In this document: in pieces, positions 1-7,571 of the stretch | Numbering within the stretch: position 1 is the stretch's first letter | How the letters are laid out: each line of letters begins with the position of its first letter | Source of the DNA: Jeotgalibacillus terrae | Lineage (GTDB): Bacteria > Bacillota > Bacilli > Bacillales > Jeotgalibacillaceae | Direction of reading: 5' to 3' | DNA length: 64,000 bases | NCBI RefSeq assembly: GCF_016908195.1 | Contig: NZ_JAFBDK010000001.1 | Span: forward strand, 124,001-188,000 | Translations under genes and position numbers: made by a program | Notes under the pieces: generated by a model | The model's database searches: none | Told to the model about the DNA's origin: nothing | What the model saw: the letters and a program-made list of their open reading frames with translations, nothing else

Positions 1-335
1 CTGCTGCCGGTTATATCATGACAAATTTATCAGCTAATTTTTTCGGTCTGGGTAACGCTGCGACCCCTTTTGGCGTTAAAGCGATGAAAGAGCTCCAATC
101 CATGAATAAAAACGCTGAACTGGCAAGCCGTTCGATGGTTACTTTCCTCTGTATGAATACAGCAGCCGTGACCTTTTTCCCAGCCACGATTGTATCGATG
201 AGACTATCTGAAGGTGCCGCTGATCCGCTTGATATTGTCATTCCGGCATTTATTGCGACAGTCCTGTCATGTTCTGCTGCCATTTTATATGACAGAATCA
301 GCTGGAAAATCGTTTCAGGTGGCAGTCGTGATTGA
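1..335 (+). CDS. spmA: Spore maturation protein SpmA, C-terminal part
   Basis: This is the 3' end of spmA, open at the left edge of the window; about 111 codons are visible. The protein is membrane-embedded, with small-residue-rich hydrophobic segments and the family pattern around LGNAATPFG and AVTFFPATI. SpmA works with SpmB in spore core dehydration and heat resistance. The stop codon lies inside the start of spmB (8-bp overlap), so the two genes are translationally coupled, as in Bacillus. Only the N-terminus is missing. Confidence 0.93.
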   Translation, partial: AAGYIMTNLSANFFGLGNAATPFGVKAMKELQSMNKNAELASRSMVTFLCMNTAAVTFFPATIVSMRLSEGAADPLDIVIPAFIATVLSCSAAILYDRISWKIVSGGSRD

Positions 336-870
336 TATTGTATTTCTGGCCAAGCTGATTTTGCCATTATTTATTCTTGTGATTTTGTTTTCAGCACTAA
401 TAACAAGAACAGATGCATACAGTGCTTTTGTAAGTGGAGGAAAAGAAGGACTCCAAATGGCCGCTGAGCTTTTGCCGTTTTTAGTTGGTATGATGGCCGC
501 AATCAGCGTGCTCCGATCTTCAGGTTTATTGTTATGGATCACAAACCTGCTATCGCCGTTATTTCTGACTTTTCATATCCCGGCAGAACTATTTCCTCTT
601 TTTTTAACCAGGCCCATTTCAGGTACCGCAGCGTTAAGTATCACGGCAGATTTGACTCATACATACGGAACCGAGCATATCATTTCAAGAATGGCTGCCG
701 TTATACAGGGAAGTACAGATACAACACTCTATATTCTGACCGTATATTTTGGTGCTGTTGGTATTAAAAAAATGGGAAGGGCACTTGCTGTCGGACTGCT
801 TGCGGATTTAACTGGTATGATACTGGCAGTTGTCATCACTCTCTGGTATTTTCAAAATGTTTGGAGCTGA
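328..870 (+). CDS. spmB: Spore maturation protein SpmB
   Basis: A 180-residue integral membrane protein of the SpmB family, with four or so hydrophobic segments and the conserved region RPISGTAALSI followed by GSTDTTLYILTVYFGAVG. It is needed with SpmA for normal spore core dehydration. I chose the GTG at 328 because AGGTGG sits 5 bases upstream; a longer ATG reading from 214 would run through spmA and would have no Shine-Dalgarno. The gene overlaps spmA by 8 bp. It is the last clearly sporulation-related gene of this operon. Confidence 0.9.
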   Translation: MIDIVFLAKLILPLFILVILFSALITRTDAYSAFVSGGKEGLQMAAELLPFLVGMMAAISVLRSSGLLLWITNLLSPLFLTFHIPAELFPLFLTRPISGTAALSITADLTHTYGTEHIISRMAAVIQGSTDTTLYILTVYFGAVGIKKMGRALAVGLLADLTGMILAVVITLWYFQNVWS

Positions 871-913
871 AAAAACCATATGCTAAACTTGTCCACGAAC
901 GGAGGTGCTAACG

Positions 914-1450
914 ATTAGAAAATATCCGGATTCCTATATTCAATTTTTAGTTCACTTCCACGGCGATCGCGACTACTTTGAATGTCATGAAGTGCTTGAA
1001 GAATATTGGAAAGAAAACACTGATGGGAATAAACATTCAATCTGGGTCGGGCTGATACAGCTCGCAGTAGCGTTATATCATCAAAGACGGGGAAACTACA
1101 GCGGAGCACTCAGAATGATCAGGCAGTCCAAAGAAAAAATCTTAAGTTTTACAGATGCTGCAGGACACTTATCAATTGATACTGACAGACTGATACAGCT
1201 GATGACTGAATTAGAAGGGGCAATCCTTACTCATTCACCTTACCAGAGCGTAATGATTCCACTGACTGATCAGGACCTGGTCGAAGCATGCGGGAAGATA
1301 TGCAGCGATAGAGGTTACAGCTGGGGCAGCACAAGTGACCTTCAGAATAAAATGCTGATCGACAGACATAAATTACGTGACAGAGCTGACGTTATTTCAT
1401 TGAGACAGCAAGCACTGATCTCCAAATCCAGATCACCTTATAAAAATTAA
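914..1450 (+). CDS. ypuF: DUF309 family protein, YpuF-like
   Basis: A soluble protein of about 178 residues carrying the DUF309 signature near its N-terminus (HFHGDRDYFECHEVLEEYWK, then IQLAVALYHQRRGN). The molecular function is unknown; in B. subtilis ypuF follows the riboflavin operon. The start is unclear. GGAGG at 901-905 runs straight into a GTG (905), which is too close to be used. The next in-frame codon at proper distance is ATT at 914, 8 bases after GGAGG, giving an N-terminus like other YpuF proteins. A non-ATG start is therefore likely. The gene ends at a bidirectional terminator shared with ribT. Confidence 0.82.
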   Translation: MRKYPDSYIQFLVHFHGDRDYFECHEVLEEYWKENTDGNKHSIWVGLIQLAVALYHQRRGNYSGALRMIRQSKEKILSFTDAAGHLSIDTDRLIQLMTELEGAILTHSPYQSVMIPLTDQDLVEACGKICSDRGYSWGSTSDLQNKMLIDRHKLRDRADVISLRQQALISKSRSPYKN

Positions 1451-1483
1451 TGAAACCGCAGCATTAGTCAGCTGCGGTTTCAT
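1450..1483. terminator. Bidirectional terminator between ypuF and ribT
   Basis: A perfect 13-bp inverted repeat (1450-1462 and 1471-1483) with an 8-base loop separates two convergent genes. The last codons and the stop of ribT lie inside the hairpin. Confidence 0.8.
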
Positions 1484-1823
1484 TATCATTACATTTTTGA
1501 AAAAATCCTTCTGTGTACGATGTACTGCCCAATTCTTTTTCATTGTACATTTCTTTAAGTGCTGAAACAATACGATGCCCTACTCCTTCATTGCGGTGAG
1601 AGGGGTTAACTGAGATGTGACGCAATGTAACACACTCCTCTTCAATCTCAACACCTGCAAGACCGATAATATCTTCTTCCTTCCAGAGAAACAACTGAAA
1701 ATTAGGTTCTTCTTCATACTGCTTCATCGACTGCTGCAGTTGTTTAATCTCTTTTTCAGTTGGCATAAAAGACATCAGGCCCATTGCAATTTTCTCAAAG
1801 GATTTTTTATAACGAATTAACAT
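1464..1823 (-). CDS. ribT: GNAT acetyltransferase RibT
   Basis: A 119-residue GNAT-fold protein whose N-terminus (MLIRYKKSFEKIAMGLMSFMP) closely matches RibT, the last gene of the B. subtilis riboflavin operon. The acetyl-CoA-binding segment is the N-[QR]-x-G-x-G-like RNEGVGHRIVSALKE around residues 77-91. RibT's substrate is not established. Here the gene stands alone, convergent to ypuF, and ribDEAH are absent nearby; the next gene upstream is lysA. Riboflavin synthesis genes must be elsewhere or missing. Confidence 0.85.
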   Translation of the reverse strand: MLIRYKKSFEKIAMGLMSFMPTEKEIKQLQQSMKQYEEEPNFQLFLWKEEDIIGLAGVEIEEECVTLRHISVNPSHRNEGVGHRIVSALKEMYNEKELGSTSYTEGFFQKCNDNETAAD

Positions 1824-1954
1824 AAAGTACTCCTCACCAAGTTGTAATCATCATATGCCGGTTTATGATCCGGCAGTTGATCCGGTTAAATCAATTTTGT
1901 CCTTATACCGTTACATATCATACTAGATGCAGCAGAACTTTTCAATTTTTGCCT

Positions 1955-2041
1955 TCAGACAATGAAAGCCCAGTAGATAATTCCCCAGATAACAGCCATA
2001 ATTAACAGGGCAATAAAAGTTAATATGTTTTGCTTTTTCAT
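1955..2041 (-). CDS. 28-residue hydrophobic peptide coupled to lysA
   Basis: A small open reading frame directly downstream of lysA encodes 28 residues: a short basic start (MKKQN), one predicted membrane segment of about 20 residues (ILTFIALLIMAVIWGIIYWA) and a short tail. Its ATG overlaps the lysA stop as ATGA, and GGAGGTCAGAA stands at ideal distance inside the lysA end, so translational coupling is likely. I do not recognise the family. It may be a real single-span miniprotein; chance is possible at this length, but the ribosome-binding site and overlap argue for a gene. Confidence 0.6.
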   Translation of the reverse strand: MKKQNILTFIALLIMAVIWGIIYWAFIV

Positions 2042-3363
2042 TTCTGACCTCCATGCTGCGCTTTTAACGGCAGGTCATGTCTGATCAGGTCTTCATATTT
2101 TTCGCGCTCAATGACAAGTTCCGCTTCACCATTTTCAACGAACACTACAGCAGGACGCGGAATACGGTTATAGTTATTTGCCATTGCATAGCCATAAGCG
2201 CCAGTGCAGAATACCGCAAGTACATCTCCTGATGAATGCATACTGATCGGCAGGTCCCAAATTAGCATATCCCCGGACTCACAGCACTTACCTGCAATCG
2301 ATACAACAGATTCGGGCTCAGCTTCAGGACGGTTTGCAATTACAGCTTCATATCTGGCATTATAAAGGGCTGGCCGTATATTGTCACTCATCCCTCCGTC
2401 AACCGCCAGGTAATTTCTTACGTCAGGCACATTCTTAGATGAGCCTACTGTATACAAAGTAGTGCCCGCATCTCCTGTAAGTGAGCGTCCCGGTTCAATC
2501 CAGATCTCAGGCATTGTGAGCTGATAGTCAGCCATGAGCGATTTTACTCTGGTAATAATATCTTCAACATATTTACCCGGGGCAAGCGGTTCATCATCTT
2601 TCGTATAACGTATGCCAAATCCGCCGCCTAAGTTCAGCACTTCAGCTGAAAAATTGTACTGCTGCTTCCATACTGACATTTTCTCAATCATTTTTTCAGC
2701 GGCCATGATAAAGCCGGTCGTTTCAAAAATCTGGGATCCAATATGACAATGGAGTCCAAGTACGTGCAGCTGCTTAAGGTCCAGCGTTTTTTCTAGCGCT
2801 TCTTCTGCCTGACCGTTTTGCAGGTCAAATCCAAATTTTGAATCTTCCTGGCCGGTTAAAATATAATCATGTGTATGTGCTTCAATTCCCGGTGTCACCC
2901 TTAACAGAATTGATGCGGTCTTACCTTTTTCCTGACAGATATCAGACAAAAGGTTAATTTCATGAAAATTATCCACAACAAAGCAGCCGATATCAGCGTC
3001 TAAAGCCATTGCAATTTCTTCAGCGCTTTTATTGTTTCCATGAAAATGAATCTTTTCAGGATTAAAGCCTGCCTTCAAAGCTGTATATAATTCCCCGCCT
3101 GACACCACATCGAGGCTAAGCCCCTCCTGATCAATCAGCTGTATCATAGCAATTGAAGAAAATGCCTTGCTTGCGTATGCAACCTGGGAAGTAACGCCTA
3201 ACTGATCAAAAGTATTTTTAAAACCCCGCGCCCGCTCGCGGATTAACTGTGTGTCATAAACATATAGCGGAGTTCCAAATTCTTTTGCCAGTTCTATTGT
3301 ATCTACTCCACCGATTGTTAAATGCCCATTTTCATTTATAGATGATGTGCCATAAAAATGCAT
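2038..3363 (-). CDS. lysA: Diaminopimelate decarboxylase
   Basis: A full-length (441 residues) fold-type III PLP decarboxylase that converts meso-diaminopimelate to lysine in the cytosol, the last step of lysine synthesis. The PLP lysine is K66 in YASKAF. The HIGSQ loop, the GGGFGI phosphate-binding motif and the CESGD active-site motif near residue 345 are all present. The ATG at 3363 has AAGGGG upstream. The position just after spoVAF is the same as in B. subtilis. The product also affects the balance of diaminopimelate available for cortex and wall synthesis. Confidence 0.97.
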   Translation of the reverse strand: MHFYGTSSINENGHLTIGGVDTIELAKEFGTPLYVYDTQLIRERARGFKNTFDQLGVTSQVAYASKAFSSIAMIQLIDQEGLSLDVVSGGELYTALKAGFNPEKIHFHGNNKSAEEIAMALDADIGCFVVDNFHEINLLSDICQEKGKTASILLRVTPGIEAHTHDYILTGQEDSKFGFDLQNGQAEEALEKTLDLKQLHVLGLHCHIGSQIFETTGFIMAAEKMIEKMSVWKQQYNFSAEVLNLGGGFGIRYTKDDEPLAPGKYVEDIITRVKSLMADYQLTMPEIWIEPGRSLTGDAGTTLYTVGSSKNVPDVRNYLAVDGGMSDNIRPALYNARYEAVIANRPEAEPESVVSIAGKCCESGDMLIWDLPISMHSSGDVLAVFCTGAYGYAMANNYNRIPRPAVVFVENGEAELVIEREKYEDLIRHDLPLKAQHGGQK

Positions 3364-3444
3364 ATTTTAACCCCTTCTTTACTGCGAAATATCATTTATA
3401 GATAGTAAGTACATTACCACAGTAAAGCGATTTCGTGCAATGCA

Positions 3445-4899
3445 TCAATTTTTCCGCTTCTGTCTGATCCGGTCTTCAGATTTCACGATCATCGGTCTTA
3501 AAAATGAGCTGGTCACAGGTACACGTGTTATGACCTGCCAAAGCGCAATTGGTCTGAATGGGAGCAGCGGCCACAAATATGGTACTGAAAAAACTTTAAT
3601 TCTTGCCAGATAGATAATAAGCACTGTGACCCCAATCACAAGACCGCTGGTATGAAAAAAAGCCGTCATTAGAAGTAAAAAAGTTCTGGCAAATTTATTG
3701 GCAATGCTCAGTTCATAACTCGGTGTAGCAAAAGTACCAATCGCCGCAACTGATACATAAAGAATGACTTCAGGAACAAATAAGCCGACATCAACCGCGA
3801 TCTGCCCGATTAAAACAGCCGCGATCAATCCCATGGCTGTAGATAAAGGTGTAGGGGTGTGTATAGCAGCCATTCTTAAAAATTCGATACCAATATCAGC
3901 CAATAATAGCTGGATAATCAATGGGATTGCAGAGTCTTCTTTTGTGCCGATAAAAGATAATTCAATCGGTTTCATAAAAGGGTCGATCGCCATCAGATAC
4001 CAGAGAGGGATGAGTATGATTGATGCGATGATTCCGGAAAATCTGATAAACCTCATCATTGTACCTGCTGCAGGAGACTGCCTGAATTCCTCAGCATGCT
4101 GGACATGATGAAAAAATGTTGCAGGTGCGATCATAACACCCGGGGATGTATCAATATAAATACAGATATGACCTTCAAGAAGATGCTCTGCTGCTATATC
4201 CGCTCTTTCAGTAAATCTGACAAGCGGATACGGATTAAAACCCTGTTTTACAAGGTATTCCTCAAGTGACTTATCAGTCATAATCAGTCCATCAGTATTG
4301 ATCTCAGAAATTTCTTTTTTAATAATGTTAATGAGCTCTTTATTTGCGATCCCATCGATATAACCGATCGCAACATCCATTTTTGATCTTTCTCCAACTT
4401 CAAGCATCTCAAACCTGATGCCCTTATCCCTGATTCTTCTTCTTGTAAGTGCAGTATTTACAATGATATTTTCGACAAAACCGTCTCTCGATCCCCTTAC
4501 TACTTTTTCATTATCAGGCTCTTCCGGCTGACGTCCGGGATAGCTTCTGACGTCGACTAAAAAACACTCCTGATCACCGTCAATTTTAATGGCTATCAGA
4601 CCTGAAAAAACCTGCCTGATCAATTCATCCTCTGAGTCAGTCATTTCAACTGAATGATGAATAATCCTCTGATTGACGACTTCTCTGAAAATGTCGCCGT
4701 CATCATAGTCATGCAGAGCACTTAATTCATCAAGGATTTTCATAATGAATCTCGTTTCACAAAGACCATTCACAGCATACAGATTTATCTGCTCAGAGCC
4801 AAATTCAATTCGCCTGACGATAAAGTCAAAGCTTTTGCCAAGTCCAGCTTCTTTTAATCTGCTGTCCAATTCCCGATTTTCTTTGGGGAGCTTCTTCAT
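3445..4899 (-). CDS. spoVAF: Stage V sporulation protein SpoVAF
   Basis: A 484-residue protein of the GerA/SpoVAF family. A soluble N-terminal half contains RSYPGRQPEEPDxEKVVRGSRDGF-type sequence, and a C-terminal half has several membrane segments (about residues 285-450) including RMAAIHTPTPLSTA. SpoVAF sits in the spore inner membrane and is linked to fast dipicolinate release during germination. It starts 5 bp after spoVAB, not after spoVAE as in B. subtilis, so the operon has lost its central genes. It is followed by lysA. Confidence 0.95.
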   Translation of the reverse strand: MKKLPKENRELDSRLKEAGLGKSFDFIVRRIEFGSEQINLYAVNGLCETRFIMKILDELSALHDYDDGDIFREVVNQRIIHHSVEMTDSEDELIRQVFSGLIAIKIDGDQECFLVDVRSYPGRQPEEPDNEKVVRGSRDGFVENIIVNTALTRRRIRDKGIRFEMLEVGERSKMDVAIGYIDGIANKELINIIKKEISEINTDGLIMTDKSLEEYLVKQGFNPYPLVRFTERADIAAEHLLEGHICIYIDTSPGVMIAPATFFHHVQHAEEFRQSPAAGTMMRFIRFSGIIASIILIPLWYLMAIDPFMKPIELSFIGTKEDSAIPLIIQLLLADIGIEFLRMAAIHTPTPLSTAMGLIAAVLIGQIAVDVGLFVPEVILYVSVAAIGTFATPSYELSIANKFARTFLLLMTAFFHTSGLVIGVTVLIIYLARIKVFSVPYLWPLLPFRPIALWQVITRVPVTSSFLRPMIVKSEDRIRQKRKN

Positions 4900-4904
4900 T
4901 TATT

Positions 4905-5330
4905 TCAATCCTTCCATACCGGCAAAAAGATCAGCCAGTAAAAGAGTGAACCGGCTACTTTTCCCGCAATAATTGCTGCAATAATGATCTGGAGACTGCC
5001 TGCGACTTTCAGACGTCTGGTTATCAGTGGAATAACGTTTAACACCTCTGTTAACGCGGCTGCCATCATTCCGATAAACAGACCTGAAAACAGGCCGGCT
5101 GCCGGAACCAGAAACGGTGTTTGAATATAGACTGGGCCAAACAGCACGCCTGTCCCACATAGAGCCCCTGCAATAAGCGCCCATTCTATGATCCTTAACT
5201 GAGATTTTTGAGATGTTAATAATATGACTCTCGGTAATACACCAAGTACTGAGATAAAAGCAACAAACCCGCCACCCACAGCAAATCCGCCAGATATTCC
5301 TGTAAAGGCTGCAAGTAAATTTGCAATCAT
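4905..5330 (-). CDS. spoVAB: Stage V sporulation protein SpoVAB
   Basis: A 141-residue integral membrane protein, the usual SpoVAB length. Its N-terminus has GISGGFAVGGGFVAFISVLG followed by about four further hydrophobic segments. SpoVA proteins move dipicolinic acid into the forespore and out at germination. It starts by an ATGA overlap with the spoVAA stop and ends 5 bp before spoVAF. In B. subtilis the next gene would be spoVAC; here spoVAC, spoVAD and spoVAE are absent from the operon. Confidence 0.9.
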   Translation of the reverse strand: MIANLLAAFTGISGGFAVGGGFVAFISVLGVLPRVILLTSQKSQLRIIEWALIAGALCGTGVLFGPVYIQTPFLVPAAGLFSGLFIGMMAAALTEVLNVIPLITRRLKVAGSLQIIIAAIIAGKVAGSLFYWLIFLPVWKD

Positions 5331-5890
5331 TCGTGATCCCGCCGGTCAGCAGATTTCACATAATCTTCAACCGACTTTTCATATTTGTAAATCTCAATGT
5401 CAAGCGGACTCGGTTCATCATTAAACTGCTTTTTAATGATTCTGTTAAAAAACAGAAGCATACCTGCTCCTATTCCGATAGAATACGGAATCTGAAACCA
5501 GAAAGGATGAGGATTACCCAGCATACTCACAATAACCATCTGTGTTTCAGCCATGCTTACATCTTCATGAAAATACATGATTGTTAATGCTGAACCTGTA
5601 AACAGCAACAGCCAGACCGTAATTAAAAGAGCGACTGAAGAGCGCGACGCTTCCATTCTCTCAACAATTGTAAGGGCACTGCCTGTAATGATAATATTCT
5701 GGTGCTGATACTTCCTTTGGAGGTCTGTCCTGCTGATAACAGAGTATCGGCCGTCAACATCTTTTAAAACAATGTCACACATCAGCAACTGCTTAAGATG
5801 ATCCTCTGCAAAGATCTCAGCAATATCATTCAATGTAACCGGCCCTTCTTTCACCATTGCTTTTGATTTCATTTCGATATATGCATCCAC
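5327..5890 (-). CDS. spoVAA: Stage V sporulation protein SpoVAA
   Basis: A SpoVAA-family protein of about 187 residues: a soluble N-terminal domain, then two membrane segments around VALLITVWLLLFTGSALTIM and IPYSIGIGAGMLLFF, with the characteristic FHEDVSM between them. I chose the GTG at 5890 because a strong AAGGGGG lies 6-8 bases upstream and the residues then align with SpoVAA from its start; a longer reading would overlap sigF. It begins 16 bp after sigF, so read-through from the spoIIA operon is likely, with forespore transcription added as in Bacillus. Confidence 0.88.
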   Translation of the reverse strand: MDAYIEMKSKAMVKEGPVTLNDIAEIFAEDHLKQLLMCDIVLKDVDGRYSVISRTDLQRKYQHQNIIITGSALTIVERMEASRSSVALLITVWLLLFTGSALTIMYFHEDVSMAETQMVIVSMLGNPHPFWFQIPYSIGIGAGMLLFFNRIIKKQFNDEPSPLDIEIYKYEKSVEDYVKSADRRDHE

Positions 5891-5906
5891 GCTCTTCACC
5901 CCCTTA

Positions 5907-6650
5907 TTAAGCCCTCTGTTCTTCTTCAAGCCAATCTTTGATAGAGGATAATACTTTTTTCTCAATACGAGAAACCTGTACCTGTGATATCCCTAATTCC
6001 TTTGCCACTTCAGACTGGGTCCAATCCTTAAAATACCTGAAGAAAATAATCGTCCTGTCTCTGTGATCAAGTGTCATCAGCGCTTCTTTTAAAGCGATCT
6101 GATTAAACCACTGATCGTCCCCGCCTGCCAGCTGGTCTAACAGTGTGATTGGATCCCCTTCACTCTCATATACAGTTTCATGTATAGATGAAGGTGCTTT
6201 AGATGCTTCCTGGGCAAGTACAATATCATCAATCGACACATGCAGATAATCTGCAATTTCTGAGAGTGTCGGCACTTTGTTTAATGTTGCAGATAAATGT
6301 TCACGTGCTCTTCTTACTTTGTACCCCAGCTCTTTTATTGACCTGCTTACTTTTACTGTTCCGTCATCTCTTAAAAAGCGCTGAATTTCACCGATGATCA
6401 TCGGTACCGCGTATGTCGAAAATTTTACATCATATGAAAGGTCAAACTTATCAACCGCTTTTAACAATCCGATCGCACCAATTTGAAATAAATCGTCCAA
6501 TTCATATCCGCGATGTTGAAAGCGCTGAACAACCGACCAGACAAGCCTGACGTTTTTCTCAACCATTTTATCCCTGGCCTGCTGATTACCGTCCTGACTT
6601 TGTCTGATCCACTCACGAATTTCTTCATGATTAATAGAATTAGCATTCAT
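5907..6650 (-). CDS. sigF: Forespore sigma factor SigF
   Basis: A 247-residue sigma-70 family factor and first forespore-specific sigma. Region 2 has DDLFQIGAIGLLKAVDKFD and FSTYAVPMIIGEIQRF; region 4 ends with the helix-turn-helix TQSEVAKELGISQVQVSRIE. The ATG at 6650 sits 10 bp after the spoIIAB stop. An ATG at 6677 would lack a ribosome-binding site and would overlap spoIIAB. It is third in spoIIAA-spoIIAB-sigF. Activity is held by SpoIIAB until SpoIIAA is dephosphorylated in the forespore. Confidence 0.95.
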   Translation of the reverse strand: MNANSINHEEIREWIRQSQDGNQQARDKMVEKNVRLVWSVVQRFQHRGYELDDLFQIGAIGLLKAVDKFDLSYDVKFSTYAVPMIIGEIQRFLRDDGTVKVSRSIKELGYKVRRAREHLSATLNKVPTLSEIADYLHVSIDDIVLAQEASKAPSSIHETVYESEGDPITLLDQLAGGDDQWFNQIALKEALMTLDHRDRTIIFFRYFKDWTQSEVAKELGISQVQVSRIEKKVLSSIKDWLEEEQRA

Positions 6651-6660
6651 ACAAATCGGC

Positions 6661-7101
6661 CTACAGACAATTGGCATTCACAGCTGAAAGCTGCTTCACC
6701 ATTTTGACTGTTGTCCCCTGATTTGATGCAGATCTTACTTCGACTTGATCCATAAAATGTTCCATAATTGTAAAGCCCATTCCCGACCTTTCCATATCAG
6801 GCCTTGAAGTATACAGCGGCTCCATCGCCTGTTCCACTTTTTCCATTCCTTTGCCTTCATCAATGATCTCAATTGTTAACAGTCTTTGTTCAATGTGGAG
6901 CTTCAGCGTGATTTCATGGAAATCTTCTTCGTTATAACCATGGATGACTGCATTTGTAACAGCTTCTGAAACAACTGTTTTAATATCACTCAATTCTCCT
7001 ACCGTCGGGTCGTATGGCGCGATAAATGAAGCGGCAATCATTCTTGCAAGCCCTTCATTTTCACTGATGGAAGTAAAATGGCATGTCAGACTGTTTTTCA
7101 T
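6661..7101 (-). CDS. spoIIAB: Anti-sigma-F factor SpoIIAB
   Basis: A 146-residue GHKL-fold protein kinase and anti-sigma factor, the same length as in B. subtilis. The N box (VVSEAVTNAVIHGY), the D-x-G-x-G box (DEGKGM) and the SGMGFTIM nucleotide loop are intact. It binds SigF with ATP and phosphorylates SpoIIAA. The start overlaps the spoIIAA stop by 4 bp. Together with SpoIIAA it forms the partner-switch that confines SigF activity to the forespore. Confidence 0.97.
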   Translation of the reverse strand: MKNSLTCHFTSISENEGLARMIAASFIAPYDPTVGELSDIKTVVSEAVTNAVIHGYNEEDFHEITLKLHIEQRLLTIEIIDEGKGMEKVEQAMEPLYTSRPDMERSGMGFTIMEHFMDQVEVRSASNQGTTVKMVKQLSAVNANCL

Positions 7102-7451
7102 TGGACTGCCTCCAATCTTGAAAAAGCCCGTTCTTCTGACAGTTCAACGATGAGAATTTTATACATACCTGACATTTCAAATAATCTTTTTACTGCAGGT
7201 GTTGCTGCGCATAGTACCATATTGCCCCCGATTTTCTGCAGATGCTTATATCTTCCGAGAATTAAGCCGAGTCCGGAACTATCCATAAATTCAAGGTTGG
7301 CAAGATTTAAAATCATATGTCTGATTGACTCTTTTTCCATCAATTCAATCAGTTCTTTTCGAATAGGACCTACTTCATGATGATCAAGCTCACCGCTCAT
7401 TCTCAGTAACAGTACATTACCTTTGACTTCAGCCTCTACGTTGCACGCCAT
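7098..7451 (-). CDS. spoIIAA: Anti-anti-sigma-F factor SpoIIAA
   Basis: A 117-residue STAS-domain protein. The phosphorylation site is S58 in the motif FMDSSGLG, matching the B. subtilis numbering. When SpoIIE removes the phosphate, SpoIIAA binds SpoIIAB and frees SigF. GGAGGAATAGGT precedes the ATG. It is the first gene of the spoIIA operon and has a sigma-H-type promoter about 50-75 bp upstream. Confidence 0.97.
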   Translation of the reverse strand: MACNVEAEVKGNVLLLRMSGELDHHEVGPIRKELIELMEKESIRHMILNLANLEFMDSSGLGLILGRYKHLQKIGGNMVLCAATPAVKRLFEMSGMYKILIVELSEERAFSRLEAVQ

Positions 7452-7505
7452 ACCTATTCCTCCTTTTTCAGCTGTCAGATTTTAATCTCAGCTGTAATCC
7501 GGAGT

Positions 7506-7531
7506 ATTCACGATAGAAGTAACGTAATCCT
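7506..7531 (-). promoter_or_regulatory. Sigma-H-type promoter of spoIIA
   Basis: On the minus strand AGGATT (7531-7526) and GAAT (7509-7506) are spaced as in sigma-H promoters, about 22 bases from start to start. The placement before spoIIAA matches the known Spo0A-activated sigma-H promoter of B. subtilis spoIIA. Confidence 0.65.
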
Positions 7532-7571
7532 GCCTCATGACAATAGTAGAAAAAACTAGTTGTTTTTCGAC

